A DNA stretch of 64,000 nt, taken from positions 1-64,000 of the forward strand of contig MERQ01000031.1 in assembly GCA_001770655.1 (NCBI GenBank), read 5' to 3'. The stretch is from Betaproteobacteria bacterium RIFCSPLOWO2_12_FULL_68_20 (lineage in GTDB: Bacteria; Pseudomonadota; Gammaproteobacteria; Burkholderiales; SG8-39). Below are positions 20,807 through 33,368 of this stretch, piece after piece. A program made the position numbers and the translations under genes. The notes beneath the pieces are model-generated. The model saw nothing but the letters and a program-made list of their open reading frames with translations. It searched no databases and was not told the DNA's origin. Positions within the stretch are counted from its first letter, which is position 1. The number at the start of each line of letters is the position of its first letter.

Positions 20807-22078
20807 GCCTGCGCGTGCCGCCGCGCTCGATTTCCGACATCACTTCGCCGACGGTAAGAAACGATCCGAATACGACGATCTTATCATTGCGCTCCGCGTC
20901 GCCGCGTGCCGCCGCAAACGCCGCGGCCGGCGAGTCGTGCCGGAACGCCGGCGTGCGCCCGCCGACCGCCTCGAGATGCGTCGCGAGCTCATCGGCGCGC
21001 GCGCCGCGCGGCCCGCCCAGCGAGGCGAGGTGCCAGCGGGTGATCCTTGGCGCGATCGCGCGCAACACGCCCCCGATGTCCTTGTCGCGCAGCATCCCGC
21101 AGACCGCGATGGTCTGGGGAGCAAACCCGGATGCGGCAAGGTTGTCCGCCACCGATTTCGCCGCTTCCGGGTTGTGCGCCACGTCGAGGATCACCTGCGG
21201 CCGGCCCGGGAGAACCTGGAAGCGGCCCGGCAGCAGGACTTCCGCCAGGCCGCGGCGCACGTCCTGCATCGCGACCGGCAGCTGCTCGCCCAGCGAATCG
21301 AGCGCGCAAAGCGCGGCCGCGGCGTTTCGTATCTGTGCGGTTCCGCGAAGCGCGGGATGCGCGAGCCCGCCGCGGCGACCTTGAGGGCCCCAATAGCTCC
21401 ATTGGTTTCCTTCGATCGCGTAGCCGAACTCGCGTCCCAGACGCAGCAGCCGGGCGCCGACGGATTGGGCGGCTCGCTCGATCGCCCCGGGAGGATCAGG
21501 GTCGCCGACCACGGCCGGGCGGCCGGAACGGAATATTCCCGCCTTCTCGCGCCCGATGGCGTCCCGCGAGCCCCCCAGATACTCGACGTGATCGATCGCG
21601 ATCGAAGTCACGACCGCACAGTCCGCATCCAGCGCGTTCACCGCGTCGAGCCGGCCGCCGAGGCCGATTTCGAGCACCGCGGCATCCGGCCTCTCGCGCG
21701 CGAACAGCCAGAACGCAGCCAGCGTGCCGAACTCGAAGTAGGTCAGCGGCATACCCGCGCGCGCCGTCTCGACCGCGGCAAACGCCTCGCAAAGCGACGC
21801 ATCGGACGCCTCCTCGCCGCAAGTGCGCACGCGCTCGTTATAGCGCATCAAGTGCGGGGACATGTAGAGAGCGGTGCGGTAGCCCGCGGCGCGAAGAACC
21901 GCCTCGAGCATCGCGCAGGTCGAGCCCTTGCCGTTGGTTCCCCCCACCGCAAGGATCGGGCAGGAGAGCACGGTCCCGAGACGCCCACGCACCTCGTTCA
22001 CGCGCTCGAGGCCGAGGTCGATCGCTTTCGGATGCTGGCGCTCGATGTATTCGAGCCAGTCCGCGAGCGAGCGCGGCA

Positions 22079-22079
<1 letters not shown>
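20799..22079 (-). CDS. folC: Bifunctional folylpolyglutamate/dihydrofolate synthase
   Basis: ILAVGGTNGKGSTCAMLEAVLRAAGYRTALYMSPHLMRYNERV; start trimmed to MPRSLADWLEYIERQHP. Confidence 0.95.
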
Positions 22080-22947
<868 letters not shown>

Positions 22948-22951
<4 letters not shown>

Positions 22952-23745
22952 GTGTCCAGCGCCGCGCGGATCGGCCGCAGCAATTCCTTGACGCGCGCGA
23001 CCGCGTGCTCCGCCCCCGCCGCCTCGATCTCCTGGATGACGCGGCTGCCGATCACCACGGCGTCCGCGGTCTGCGCGACGCGGCGCGCCGATTCGGCATC
23101 GCGGATGCCGAAACCGACGCCGATCGGCAACTTCGTCGCCGCACGGATCCCGGGAATGTGGGCGGCGACGTCCGCCAGGTCGAGGCTCGCCGCGCCGGTC
23201 ACCCCCCTGAGCGATACGTAATAGAGGTATCCGCTGCCGGCACGCGCCACCTGCTCGATGCGCAGGTCGGTGGAGGTCGGCGCGAGAAGAAAAATCGGAT
23301 CGATCCCCTGCTCCTTCGCCAGCGCGGCGAATTGCGCGCATTCCTCAGGCGGGTAATCGACCACGATCACGCCGTCGACCTGCGCGGCCTTCGCCCCGGC
23401 GACGAATGTTTCGATCCCCATCGCCTCGATCGGGTTGGCGTAGCCCATCAGCACCACCGGCGTATCGGGGTCCTGCTTGCGAAACTCGCCCACCATGCCG
23501 AGCACGTCCGCAAGGCCGACGCCGTGCTTGAGGGCGCGCTCGCCCGAGCGCTGGATCACGGGGCCGTCGGCCATCGGGTCGGAGAACGGCACGCCGAGCT
23601 CGAGGATGTCGGCGCCCGCCTCGACCAGCGCGCGCATCAGCGGCACGGTGAGAGACGGATGCGGATCGCCGGCGGTGATGTACGGAATCAGCCCCTTGCG
23701 CCCGTTTTTTCGCAGCGCTTCGAAGCGCGCCTGGATCCGCGACAT
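22948..23745 (-). CDS. trpA: Tryptophan synthase alpha chain
   Basis: [47 protein letters not shown]. Confidence 0.98.
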
Positions 23746-23755
23746 CGGCGCCGGA

Positions 23756-24955
23756 TCAGAACCGGATTCCCGATCGCTCGGCGACGGTATGCATGTCCTT
23801 GTCGCCGCGCCCCGAGAGGTTGACGAGCAGGATCGCCTCTCGCGGCATTCCAGGCGCGATCTTCATCGCATGCGCGACCGCGTGCGCCGACTCGAGGGCC
23901 GGAATGATCCCCTCGCAGCGGCACAGCTCGTGGAACGCCTTGAGCGCCTCGTCGTCGGTCGCCGCGACGTACTCGGCGCGGCCGCTGTCCTTGAGCCAGG
24001 CGTGCTCGGGGCCGACGCCCGGATAGTCGAGCCCCGCCGAGATCGAGTGCGTGTCGCGGATCTGGCCGTTCGCGTCCTGCAGCAGGTAGGTCCGGTTGCC
24101 GTGCAGCACGCCCGGCTTGCCGGCGCAAAGCGAGGCGGCGTGCCTGCCGGTCGCGAGTCCCTCGCCCGCCGCCTCGACGCCGATCAGCCTGACCTGCTCC
24201 ATGGGGATGTAGGGATAGAAGATGCCCATCGCGTTCGAGCCGCCGCCGACGCAGGCGATCACCGCGTCGGGCTGGCGGCCGGCGAGCTCCGGCATCTGGC
24301 GCAGGCATTCCTCGCCGATCACCGATTGGAAGTCGCGCACCATCATAGGATAGGGGTGCGGGCCGGCGACCGTGCCGATGATGTAGAAGGTGTTCTCGAC
24401 ATTCGTCACCCAGTCGCGCATCGCCTCGTTGAGCGCGTCCTTGAGCGTCTTCGAGCCGGACTCGACCGGCACCACCTTTGCGCCGAGGAGCTTCATCCGG
24501 TAGACGTTCGCCGACTGGCGCTTGACGTCCTCGGTGCCCATGTAGACCACGCATTCCATGCCGTAGCGCGCGGCGACCGTGGCGGCGGCGACCCCGTGCA
24601 TCCCGGCGCCGGTCTCCGCTATCACACGCGGCTTGTTCATGCTGCGCGCCAGCATCGCCTGGCCGATGGTGTTGTTGATCTTGTGCGCGCCGGTGTGGTT
24701 CAGGTCCTCGCGCTTGATGTAGATTTGGGCCCCGCCGTATTTCTCCGACAGGCGCTTGGCGTGATAGATCGGGCTCGGGCGCCCGACGTAATGCTTCAGC
24801 TCGTACTGGAACTCCGCCTGGAACTCCGGGTCCTTGCGCGCCCGCTCGTAAGCCTCGCGCAGCTCCTCGAGCGCGCGCGTGAGCGTCTCCGCGACGAACA
24901 CGCCGCCGTAAGGTCCGAAGTGCCCGCGCGCGTCGGGCAAGTCATACATCTGCAT
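23756..24955 (-). CDS. trpB: Tryptophan synthase beta chain
   Basis: [28 protein letters not shown]. Confidence 0.98.
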   Translation of the reverse strand: MQMYDLPDARGHFGPYGGVFVAETLTRALEELREAYERARKDPEFQAEFQYELKHYVGRPSPIYHAKRLSEKYGGAQIYIKREDLNHTGAHKINNTIGQAMLARSMNKPRVIAETGAGMHGVAAATVAARYGMECVVYMGTEDVKRQSANVYRMKLLGAKVVPVESGSKTLKDALNEAMRDWVTNVENTFYIIGTVAGPHPYPMMVRDFQSVIGEECLRQMPELAGRQPDAVIACVGGGSNAMGIFYPYIPMEQVRLIGVEAAGEGLATGRHAASLCAGKPGVLHGNRTYLLQDANGQIRDTHSISAGLDYPGVGPEHAWLKDSGRAEYVAATDDEALKAFHELCRCEGIIPALESAHAVAHAMKIAPGMPREAILLVNLSGRGDKDMHTVAERSGIRF

Positions 24956-25562
24956 TCCTGACCTCAGCGATGAATGCGGCGATTTTGGCCACGTCCTTGA
25001 CGCCCTTGGCGGATTCGACCCCGCTCGTCACGTCGACGCCCCATGGACGCACGTGCCGGATCGCCTCGGCGACATTATCGCGCGTGAGTCCCCCCGCTAG
25101 GATGATCGGCCGGTCGCGCACCGCGGGCGCGAGCGACCAGTCGAAGCGCTCGCCCACACCCCCGTATTCCTCGACGTGGCTGTCGAGCAGCCAGCCCGCC
25201 GCAGTGGAGAATGGCCGCAGGTATTCTAGCAAATCGGCCCCTTTCCTCACCCGGCAAGCCTTGATGTACGGCACGCCGAACTGGGCACAGAACTGCGGCG
25301 TTTCCTCGCCGTGAAACTGCAGCATCGCCGGGCGCACGCGGCCGAGCACCTGGGCGACCTGCGCCGCGTCGGGATTCACGAACAGCGCGACCGCCGACAC
25401 GAAGGGCGGCAGCGCGTCGCGGATCTCGACCGCGCGCTCGACCGAGAGGAAGCGCGGGCTCGGCGGGTAGAACACCAGCCCGATCGCGTCGGCGCCCGCC
25501 TCGGCGGCGGCGCGCGCGTCGCCGCCACGCGTGATGCCGCAGATCTTGACTCGCGTTCTCAC
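24942..25562 (-). CDS. trpF: Phosphoribosylanthranilate isomerase (GTG start)
   Basis: [38 protein letters not shown] overlap with truA stop. Confidence 0.94.
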   Translation of the reverse strand: MRTRVKICGITRGGDARAAAEAGADAIGLVFYPPSPRFLSVERAVEIRDALPPFVSAVALFVNPDAAQVAQVLGRVRPAMLQFHGEETPQFCAQFGVPYIKACRVRKGADLLEYLRPFSTAAGWLLDSHVEEYGGVGERFDWSLAPAVRDRPIILAGGLTRDNVAEAIRHVRPWGVDVTSGVESAKGVKDVAKIAAFIAEVRNADV

Positions 25563-26353
25563 GAATCCACCGGCAAGGCCAGTTCCGCGGGCGCGGACTG
25601 CCCCAGGCCCCACTTCGCTTCGTATTCGACGGCTTCGAGATACAGCCCCGCGGCGGCGAAGGTCGGCGCGGCGCGCGAGCGCTCGCGAGAATCGAGCACC
25701 TCTCGCACCCAGTGTGGGGCCTGCTTTCCCTTGCCCACGTACACCAGCGTGCCGACGACGTTGCGCACCATGTGGTGCAGGAAGGCATTCGCGCGCAGCA
25801 CGAAGTCGACTCGCGTATCGCCGCGCCGCTCGATTTCCAGCGCATGCAGGCTGCGCACCGGCGTTTTCGCCTGGCACTCCGCCGAGCGGAACGCCGAAAA
25901 ATCGTGCTCCCCGACGAGCAGTGCCGCTGCCTCGCGCATTGCCGCAACGTCGAGCGGCGCGTGGAACCAGCCCGTGTAGCGCGACGCGAGCGCCGGCCGC
26001 ACGGCCCGGTTGAGCAGCACGTAGCGGTAGGTGCGTGACACCGCGCTGTAGCGCGCGTGAAATTCTCCGTCCACCTGCCGCGCCCAGAGCACCGCCGCAT
26101 CCTCGGGAAGCAGCGCGTTGACTCCGCGCACCCAGGCCGACTCCGGCCGCCGCGCATCCGTGTCGAAGTGCGCGACCTGCCCGCGCGCGTGCACGCCGCG
26201 GTCCGTCCTGCCGGCCGCGGTCACGGAGACCGGCGCACCCGCGATCGCGGACAGCGCGCGCTCCAGCGCGTCCTGCGCCCCGCCTCCACCGGGCTGCGTC
26301 TGCCAGCCGAGAAAGCGACTGCCGTCGTATTCGATTCCGAGTGCAATCCTCAT
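25559..26353 (-). CDS. truA: tRNA pseudouridine synthase A
   Basis: GIEYDGSRFLGWQTQPGG..AAGRTDRGVHARGQVAHFDT. Confidence 0.96.
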   Translation of the reverse strand: MRIALGIEYDGSRFLGWQTQPGGGGAQDALERALSAIAGAPVSVTAAGRTDRGVHARGQVAHFDTDARRPESAWVRGVNALLPEDAAVLWARQVDGEFHARYSAVSRTYRYVLLNRAVRPALASRYTGWFHAPLDVAAMREAAALLVGEHDFSAFRSAECQAKTPVRSLHALEIERRGDTRVDFVLRANAFLHHMVRNVVGTLVYVGKGKQAPHWVREVLDSRERSRAAPTFAAAGLYLEAVEYEAKWGLGQSAPAELALPVDS

Positions 26354-26389
26354 AAAGCAAAAGCCGCGGTCGCTCGCGCGCCGCGGCTT
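26354..26389 (-). terminator. Terminator-like hairpin between fimV and truA; T-rich tail abuts truA ATG
   Basis: Minus strand AAGCCGCGG-N11-CCGCGGCTT TTGCTTT ATG. Confidence 0.7.
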
Positions 26390-26410
26390 CGTGCGTGGGG
26401 CGCCCTGCGG

Positions 26411-28942
26411 CTAGCCCAGTTTCGCGAGCATCTGCTCGGCCTGGCCCTTTTGCGCCGCGTCGCCCTCCTTCATGACCTCGTTGAGCAGCTCCCGGGCGCC
26501 ATCCTTGTCGCCCATCTCCTCGTAGGCCTTGGCCAGATCGAGCTTGGTTGCGACCTCCTGCCACTTCGGATCGGTGCTGGAGGTCGCAGCAGCGGCCTCG
26601 CCCGGCGCGCCGAGGTCGAGGCTGATCGCCGACAGATCCGTGGTCGTCGCCTGCGTCGCGGGCTCCGCGGCCTGGGGCTTTGCGCCGCCGAGATCCAGAT
26701 TGAGGTCGAAATCGATCGACCCGCTCGCGTCCTGGTCCGCCGGCGCAGCAGCCGGCGCTTCCGGCATTTTCGCCCCTGCCGTGCCGAGATCGAGGTCGAA
26801 ATCGAGGCCGCCTGCGCCCGCCGCGGCGGCTCCTCTCTCGGGCACGATCAGCGTGCCCTCGGGCGTGAAGTCCGTCTTCGGCTGGGCGGGCGCCGCCGCG
26901 CCGAGATCGAAGTCGAGTCCCGGAGCCGCGGCCTCCTTGGGCGCCCCTTCGAGCGTGATGTCGGGCGTCGGCGCGCTCTGCGTGGCGGGACCGCCGAGGT
27001 CGAAGTCGAGCGCCGGTGCGGCCGCGGCCGGCGCAGCCGCGGCGGCAACCGCCGGCGCCGCGGCTTGGCCGCTTCCGCCATACAGCCCGTTATTCGGATC
27101 GATCGAGCGGCCGAGCGCCGCCGCCTTGTCCCATTCCGGCCCGCTGCCGCCGGTGAGTCCCTTGAATTTGAGCGCCGACTGCTCGAACGCTTTCGCGTCG
27201 CGCCGGTTGGCGTAGATCTCGAGCAGCTTGGCATGGACCGGGGCCCGGTTCGGGTCCTTTTGCAGCGCTTCCTTGAGGATCTCCTCGGCCTGCGCATCGC
27301 GCCCGTACGCCATGTACACGTCGGCCTCGGCGATCGGGTCGACCTCCTCGGCCTCCATCGCCGCGGCAGGCGCCTCGCTCACCGACACCTGGGATACGCC
27401 GCCTGCGGCCGGTGCGTCCGCAGCCGCCCCGATCATCGAGGGCCCGCCGCCGGCGGCCGCGCCGAGCACGCTGTCTTGGAATTTCGCTTGCGCCTTCTTC
27501 TTGCGGCTCCATGCCCACGCCCCGTAGCCGGCCAGAAGGACCACGACGCCGCCGAGCCCGCCGAGCGCGAGCGGATTGTCCAGGAACTCGTCGATGATGC
27601 TCGGCTCCGGGGGTGGAGGCGCCGCCGGCTTGGCCTTGGGTATTGCCTTTGCAGCCGGAGCAGCCGGCTTCGGCGCCTCTGCCGCGGGCTTCGGCGCCTC
27701 CGCGGCAGGCTTTGGCGCCTCGGCGACGGGTTTGGGCGCTTCAGGCGCGGCCGCCGGCTTCTCCGGCGCCTTGGCGATCGGGGCCGGCGCCGCCGGGGCA
27801 GGCTTCTCGCCTGCCTTCTTCTCCAGTTCGGCGAGCTGCTGATTCTTCAGCTCGAGGAGCTTTTGCAGGTCGGAGACGTTCTTCTCCAGCTCGGTGACGC
27901 GGGACTGGGCCTCAGTCAGCGCGCGCCCGCGCGCCGCGAGATCGTCTTCGCGTGCCGCGCGCGCACCGGGCGCGCCCGGCTTCTTCGGGTCCGCTTTCGA
28001 GAGCCTGAGCTCATCCTTCGGCGCCGCAGGCGCGGGCGCTTCCGGCTTGGCTGCGATGCGGCCGGCTACTTCGCGCTGTCCCGGGGCGGCCTCGGCGGCG
28101 GTCGGTGCAGCGGCGAGGCGGCTGCGGTATTCCGCGAAGTCGGCCATGTGGGCCTGCACGAGGCGCTTGGCGTCCTCCGGGTCCACCGACGAAATCGCGG
28201 CGCCATCCGGGATGCTCAGGATCCGGCCCGCGCGCACCAGGTTGATGTTGTCGCGGATGAACGCCTCCCGGTTGGCGCGAAAAAGCGCCATCAACATCTG
28301 ATTGAGCGTGACGCCGGGAGGCAGGTTCCGGCGCGCTATCGCGCCCAAGGTGTCGTCTTTCTTGACTTCGTAGGTGCCGACCGGCTGAGGCGCCGGCGCG
28401 ACCTCGAGCGGCTTGGCTTCAAGCGCCGGCCGTGGCGCCGGCGCCGGCGCCGCCTCCGGCTTGGCCTCGGGCGCGGCGGGCGCAGCCGCGATCGGCTGCG
28501 GGCCCTTGTACTCCGGCGGATCGAGCAGGAACGTGTATTCGCGGATCAGCCGCCCGGTGGCCCATTGCAGCTCGACCAGCAGGTCGAGGAACGGCTCGTT
28601 CACGGGCTGCGTCGTGGTGAGCTTGAGCACCGCGCGCCCGTCGCGCCGCTCGATGGCGAAGCGCACGCTCGCCAGCGCCGGATTGAACTCGATGCCGGCC
28701 TGTGTGAACGCCGACATCGAGGGCAGGCGGGCGATCAGCCCCTCTTCCTCGCCCGGCTGCAGCGTGAGCTCGATCTCGGCGTTCAGCGGCTGACCAAGAG
28801 CGGATTGCACGGACAGCCTGCCGAGCCCGGCGGCATTCGCAACATACGGCGCCGCGAGCCCGAGCGCGGCCGCGAGAACCGCGATGGCGATCGATTTCCC
28901 CACTATTCCACCCTGAGTCCTCTTGGCAGGACCAAGTAACAT
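26411..28942 (-). CDS. fimV: FimV/HubP-like peptidoglycan-associated polar protein (LysM)
   Basis: GLGRLSVQSALGQPLNAEIEL N-terminal signature, LysM-like YEVKKDDTLGAIARRNLP, acidic repetitive cytoplasmic region, C-terminal FimV domain LDLAKAYEEMGDKDGARELLNEVMKEGD. Confidence 0.92.
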   Translation of the reverse strand: MLLGPAKRTQGGIVGKSIAIAVLAAALGLAAPYVANAAGLGRLSVQSALGQPLNAEIELTLQPGEEEGLIARLPSMSAFTQAGIEFNPALASVRFAIERRDGRAVLKLTTTQPVNEPFLDLLVELQWATGRLIREYTFLLDPPEYKGPQPIAAAPAAPEAKPEAAPAPAPRPALEAKPLEVAPAPQPVGTYEVKKDDTLGAIARRNLPPGVTLNQMLMALFRANREAFIRDNINLVRAGRILSIPDGAAISSVDPEDAKRLVQAHMADFAEYRSRLAAAPTAAEAAPGQREVAGRIAAKPEAPAPAAPKDELRLSKADPKKPGAPGARAAREDDLAARGRALTEAQSRVTELEKNVSDLQKLLELKNQQLAELEKKAGEKPAPAAPAPIAKAPEKPAAAPEAPKPVAEAPKPAAEAPKPAAEAPKPAAPAAKAIPKAKPAAPPPPEPSIIDEFLDNPLALGGLGGVVVLLAGYGAWAWSRKKKAQAKFQDSVLGAAAGGGPSMIGAAADAPAAGGVSQVSVSEAPAAAMEAEEVDPIAEADVYMAYGRDAQAEEILKEALQKDPNRAPVHAKLLEIYANRRDAKAFEQSALKFKGLTGGSGPEWDKAAALGRSIDPNNGLYGGSGQAAAPAVAAAAAPAAAAPALDFDLGGPATQSAPTPDITLEGAPKEAAAPGLDFDLGAAAPAQPKTDFTPEGTLIVPERGAAAAGAGGLDFDLDLGTAGAKMPEAPAAAPADQDASGSIDFDLNLDLGGAKPQAAEPATQATTTDLSAISLDLGAPGEAAAATSSTDPKWQEVATKLDLAKAYEEMGDKDGARELLNEVMKEGDAAQKGQAEQMLAKLG

Positions 28943-29020
28943 AACATCATGACCTTAGGCTTGCAAGCTGAGAGCTTTTCTTCATTTTCGCTGCTTTCAT
29001 CCGGACGCGTCTATGAATTC

Positions 29021-30145
29021 TTACCGCATCGCATCGGACTCGAGAACGATCCGAAGCATGCGGCGCAACGGCTCCGCGGCTCCCCAGAGCAGCTGGTCTC
29101 CGACAGTAAATGCGGCGAGATATTCGCCGCCCATGGGCAACTTGCGCAGCCTTCCGACGGGGACCGAGAGCTTGCCGGTCACCGCCGCCGGCGTGAGCTC
29201 GCGCAGCGTCTCCTCGCGTCGATTCGGCACCACCTTCACCCAGTCGTTCGCCTCCGCGATCATGCCCTCGACCTCGTCGAGCGGAATGTCCCTCTTCAGC
29301 TTGATGGTGAGGGCCTGGCTGTGGCAGCGCATGGCGCCGACGCGAACGCACACGCCGTCCACCGGCACCGGGTTGCCGTTGCGGCCGAGAATCTTGTTGG
29401 TCTCTGCCGCGCCTTTCCACTCCTCCCGGCTCTGCCCGTTGCCCAGATCGTCGTCGATCCAGGGCAGCAGGCTGGCGGCGAGCGGGAACTCGAAATTGCG
29501 CCTGGGCAGGCCCGGCGCGCGAATCGCATCGGTCACCGCGCCGTCGATGTCGAGCGCGCTCGACGCCGGATCCTCGAGCAGCGATCGCGCCCGCTCGCCG
29601 ATCCAGGCCATTTGCGCCACCAGCTCGCGCATGTTCGCCGCTCCCGCGCCCGAGGCCGCCTGGTAGGTCATGCTCGTGATCCACTCGATCTGGTCGCGCT
29701 GGAACAGCCCGGCCACGCCCATCAGCATCAGGCTGACGGTGCAGTTGCCGCCGATGAAGTTCTTCGTGCCCTTGGCGAGCGCATCCTCGATCAGCGCCAT
29801 GTTGACCGGATCGAGAATGATGACCGCGTCGTCCTTCATGCGCAGCGCCCTGGCGGCGTCGATCCAGTAGCCCTTCCAGCCGCTGCCCCGCAATTTCGGA
29901 TAGACCTCGCTGGTGTAGTCGCCGCCCTGGCACGAAATGACGACGGGAAGCTGCTTCAGCGCGGCGAGATCCATCGCGTCCTTCACCGGCTCGGTGCCGG
30001 CGCCGATTTCGGGACCCTTTCCTCCCGCCTGCGAAGTGGAGAAGAACACCGGCTCGAAGTGGTCGAAGTCGCGCTCCTCGCGCATGCGCTGCACGAGCAC
30101 CGAACCCACCATGCCGCGCCAGCCGACGATTCCTACTCTTTGCAT
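29021..30145 (-). CDS. asd: Aspartate-semialdehyde dehydrogenase
   Basis: [33 protein letters not shown]. Confidence 0.97.
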   Translation of the reverse strand: MQRVGIVGWRGMVGSVLVQRMREERDFDHFEPVFFSTSQAGGKGPEIGAGTEPVKDAMDLAALKQLPVVISCQGGDYTSEVYPKLRGSGWKGYWIDAARALRMKDDAVIILDPVNMALIEDALAKGTKNFIGGNCTVSLMLMGVAGLFQRDQIEWITSMTYQAASGAGAANMRELVAQMAWIGERARSLLEDPASSALDIDGAVTDAIRAPGLPRRNFEFPLAASLLPWIDDDLGNGQSREEWKGAAETNKILGRNGNPVPVDGVCVRVGAMRCHSQALTIKLKRDIPLDEVEGMIAEANDWVKVVPNRREETLRELTPAAVTGKLSVPVGRLRKLPMGGEYLAAFTVGDQLLWGAAEPLRRMLRIVLESDAMR

Positions 30146-30155
30146 GGGCGCTAGT

Positions 30156-31208
30156 TTATAGGGCGGCGGCGACCGCGTCGCCCATCTCGTCGGTGCCGAC
30201 CCTGCGCGTTCCGGCCGTGTGGATATCGGCGGTGCGCAAGCCGTCGTGCAGGACCCCTGCGACGGCGCGCTCGATGCGATCCGCGGCGTCCGGCCGCGCG
30301 AGGGAATAGCGCAGCATCATGGCGGCGGAAAGAATCGTCGCGAGCGGATTCGCCACGCCCTTGCCCGCGATGTCTGGCGCCGAGCCGTGGATCGGCTCGT
30401 AAAGGCCCTTCCCCTTCTCGTCGAGCGAGGCGGAAGGCAGCATGCCGATCGATCCGGTCAGCATCGAGGCCTCGTCCGAGAGGATGTCGCCGAACATGTT
30501 TCCCGTGACGACCACGTCGAACTGCTTCGGATCGCGCACCAGCTGCATCGCGCAGTTGTCCACGTACATGTGCGAGAGCTCGACGTCCGGAAAATTGCGC
30601 GACTCCTCCCCGACCACCTCGCGCCACAGCTGCGAGGTCTCGAGCACGTTGGCCTTGTCGACCGAGCACAGCCGCCGCGCGCGCTTGCGCGCGGCCTCGA
30701 ATGCCACCTTGGCGATGCGCCGGATCTCGCCCTCGCTGTAGCGCATGGTGTCGAACCCCTCGCGTTCTCCTGCAACCTCGCGGATGCCGCGCGGCTCGCC
30801 GAAATAGATGTCGCCGGTGAGCTCGCGCACGATCAGGATATCGAGCCCCGCGACCACCTCTGGCTTGAGCGCCGAGGCGGCGGCAAGCTCCGGATGCACC
30901 CGCGCGGGCCGCAGGTTGGCGAACAGGCCGAGCGCCTTGCGCAATCCGAGGATCGCCTGCTCGGGACGCTTGGCGCGCGGCAGCGCATCGTAACGGGGAT
31001 CGCCGACCGCGCCGAACAGGATCGCGTCGGCGTCCTTCGCCAGCCGCAGCGTCGCCCCGGGCAGCGGCTCGCCCGCCGCATCGACTCCCGCGCCGCCCAC
31101 CGGCGCCTCGTGCATTTCGAGGGGCAGGCGCAGGCGATCCAGGACCTTCACCGCCTGGGCGACGATCTCCCTGCCGATGCCGTCGCCCGGCAACACGGCG
31201 ATCTTCAT
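30156..31208 (-). CDS. leuB: 3-isopropylmalate dehydrogenase
   Basis: [43 protein letters not shown]; start trimmed. Confidence 0.97.
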   Translation of the reverse strand: MKIAVLPGDGIGREIVAQAVKVLDRLRLPLEMHEAPVGGAGVDAAGEPLPGATLRLAKDADAILFGAVGDPRYDALPRAKRPEQAILGLRKALGLFANLRPARVHPELAAASALKPEVVAGLDILIVRELTGDIYFGEPRGIREVAGEREGFDTMRYSEGEIRRIAKVAFEAARKRARRLCSVDKANVLETSQLWREVVGEESRNFPDVELSHMYVDNCAMQLVRDPKQFDVVVTGNMFGDILSDEASMLTGSIGMLPSASLDEKGKGLYEPIHGSAPDIAGKGVANPLATILSAAMMLRYSLARPDAADRIERAVAGVLHDGLRTADIHTAGTRRVGTDEMGDAVAAAL

Positions 31209-31212
31209 GACG

Positions 31213-31809
31213 CTAGCGAAAGTACCAGGGATAGCGCTCGCGACGCGCCGACTCGAAGGCGCGGATCTTGTCGGCATGGCGCAGCGTGAGAGCGATCTCG
31301 TCCAGGCCGTTCAGCAGGCAGTGCTTGCGAAACGGGTCGATCTCGAAGCGCATCGCGCTCGCGCCGTCGGGGGTCGCGACGGTCTGCTGCGCCAGATCGA
31401 CGACCAGCCTGAATCCCGGAAACGACGCGCACTCGTAGAACAGCCGGTCGACCTCGGCCTCGGTCAGGATCACCGGCAGCAGGCCGTTCTTGAAGCAGTT
31501 GCCGTGGAAGATGTCGGCGAACGACGGCGCGATGAAGCAACGGAAGCCGTATTCGGCGAGCGCCCAGGGCGCGTGCTCGCGCGAGGAGCCGCAGCCGAAG
31601 TTCTTGCGCGCCAGCAGGATCGTCGCGCCGCGGTAGCGCTGCTGGTTGAGGACGAAATCGGGGTCCCCGCGCCAGGCGGCGAACAGCCCCTCTGCGAACC
31701 CGGTGCGCTTGATCGACTTCAGGAAGCGCTGCGGGATGATCTGGTCGGTGTCGACGTTGGCGCGATCGAGCGGGGCCACGACGCCGTTCAGCAAGGTGAA
31801 CTTTTCCAT
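31213..31809 (-). CDS. leuD: 3-isopropylmalate dehydratase small subunit
   Basis: [38 protein letters not shown]; start trimmed. Confidence 0.97.
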   Translation of the reverse strand: MEKFTLLNGVVAPLDRANVDTDQIIPQRFLKSIKRTGFAEGLFAAWRGDPDFVLNQQRYRGATILLARKNFGCGSSREHAPWALAEYGFRCFIAPSFADIFHGNCFKNGLLPVILTEAEVDRLFYECASFPGFRLVVDLAQQTVATPDGASAMRFEIDPFRKHCLLNGLDEIALTLRHADKIRAFESARRERYPWYFR

Positions 31810-31811
31810 GC

Positions 31812-33227
31812 TCACCGCCACTGCCGCACGTCGACGAAATGGCCGGCGAGCGCCGCCGCCGCCGCCATCGCCGGGCTGACCAGGTGCGTGCGCCCCCCCG
31901 CGCCCTGGCGGCCCTCGAAGTTGCGGTTCGAGGTCGAGGCGCAGCGCTCGCCCGCATCCAGCCGGTCGGGATTCATGCCGAGGCACATCGAGCAGCCCGG
32001 CTGGCGCCATTCGAAGCCGGCGTCGCGGAACACGCGGTCGAGCCCTTCGCGTTCGGCCTGCGACTTCACCAGCCCCGATCCCGGCACGACCAGCGCGAGC
32101 CGGATGTTCGATGCGATGCGCCGGCCTTTCACCACCGCGGCCGCCGCGCGCAGGTCCTCGATGCGCGAGTTGGTGCACGAGCCGATGAACACCTTGTCGA
32201 GCTTGATGTCGGTGATGCGCGTGCGCGGCTTGAGCCCCATGTAAGCGAGTGCGCGCTCCATGCCTTCGCGCCGCAGCGGGTCCTTTTCGAGATCTGGATC
32301 GGGAACGACCTCGTCCACCGGCACCACCATCTCCGGCGAGGTGCCCCAGGTCACCTGGGGCCGGATCTCGCGCGCATCGAGCGTCACCTCGCGATCGAAC
32401 TTCGCCTCCGGATCGCTCCTGAGCGTCCTCCAGTAGGCCACCGCGCGCTCCCACTGCTCTGCGGTGGGCGCGAAAGGCCGGCCTTTCAGGTATTCGATGG
32501 TGACGTCGTCCGCCGCCACCATGCCGGCGCGCGAACCCGCCTCGATCGACATGTTGCAGATCGTCATGCGGCCTTCCATCGACAGCGCCCGGATGGTCGT
32601 GCCCGCGAATTCGATCGCGTAGCCGGTGCCGCCGGCGGCGCCGATGCGGCCGATGATCGCGAGCACCACGTCCTTGGCCGTCACGCCGCGCCCGAGCGGC
32701 CCGTCCACGCTGATGCGCATGCTGCTCGCCTTCCTGGAAACGAGGCACTGCGTCGCGAGCACGTGCTCGACCTCGGAGGTGCCGATGCCGTACGCCAGGC
32801 AGGCGAACGCGCCGTGAGTGCTGGTATGCGAGTCGCCGCACACGACGGTCATTCCGGGAAGCGTGGCGCCCTGCTCGGGCCCGATCACGTGCACGATCCC
32901 CTGACGAGCGTCGAGATACGGAAAATAGGCCTTGGCGCCGTACTCCCGGATATTGGCATCGAGCGTCTGGATCATGATGCGCGACATCGAGTCGCGCACT
33001 CCTTCGATCCCCTGCTCCCAGCCCGTGGTCGGCGTGTTGTGGTCGGCCGTCGCCACCACCGAATCCATGCGCCAGGGCTTGCGCCCTGAGAGCCTCAAGC
33101 CCTCGAACGGCTGCGGGCTGGTCACTTCGTGGATCAGGTGCCGGTCGATGTAGAGCAGCGCGGTGCCGTCTTCCTCGACGTGCACCACGTGCGCATCCCA
33201 AAGTTTGTCGTACAACGTCTGTGCCAT
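31812..33227 (-). CDS. leuC: 3-isopropylmalate dehydratase large subunit
   Basis: [48 protein letters not shown]-like. Confidence 0.97.
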   Translation of the reverse strand: MAQTLYDKLWDAHVVHVEEDGTALLYIDRHLIHEVTSPQPFEGLRLSGRKPWRMDSVVATADHNTPTTGWEQGIEGVRDSMSRIMIQTLDANIREYGAKAYFPYLDARQGIVHVIGPEQGATLPGMTVVCGDSHTSTHGAFACLAYGIGTSEVEHVLATQCLVSRKASSMRISVDGPLGRGVTAKDVVLAIIGRIGAAGGTGYAIEFAGTTIRALSMEGRMTICNMSIEAGSRAGMVAADDVTIEYLKGRPFAPTAEQWERAVAYWRTLRSDPEAKFDREVTLDAREIRPQVTWGTSPEMVVPVDEVVPDPDLEKDPLRREGMERALAYMGLKPRTRITDIKLDKVFIGSCTNSRIEDLRAAAAVVKGRRIASNIRLALVVPGSGLVKSQAEREGLDRVFRDAGFEWRQPGCSMCLGMNPDRLDAGERCASTSNRNFEGRQGAGGRTHLVSPAMAAAAALAGHFVDVRQWR

Positions 33228-33368
33228 GTCGCCGCGCTGCGGAAACGAAAATTATGGCACAACGAATGTGCCGAAAGACCCTTGCACGGGCTCAGCGTTC
33301 GGCGCGCAGAATCTTTCGCCTCATGCCCCTGGATTGGCACCGTGGCGCCTGTGCTATAAGGGCGCCCC

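Noticed and set aside
27600-27760. Possible short tandem repeat array/CRISPR-like signal
   Set aside because: Repeat encodes EAPKPxA linker in frame in fimV; no unique spacers between repeats.
26057-28939. 960-aa plus-strand ORF antisense to fimV
   Set aside because: Low-complexity Arg/Gly/Leu-rich shadow of a high-GC gene; no domain signature; the minus-strand frame is a convincing FimV.
33334-33357. Sigma-54 type promoter (TGGCAC) before the MFS/spermidine-synthase-like gene
   Set aside because: TGGCACCGTGGCGCC lacks the TTGC -12 element; a weak TTGGCA/TATAAG sigma-70 pair is 15 bp apart, too poor to call.
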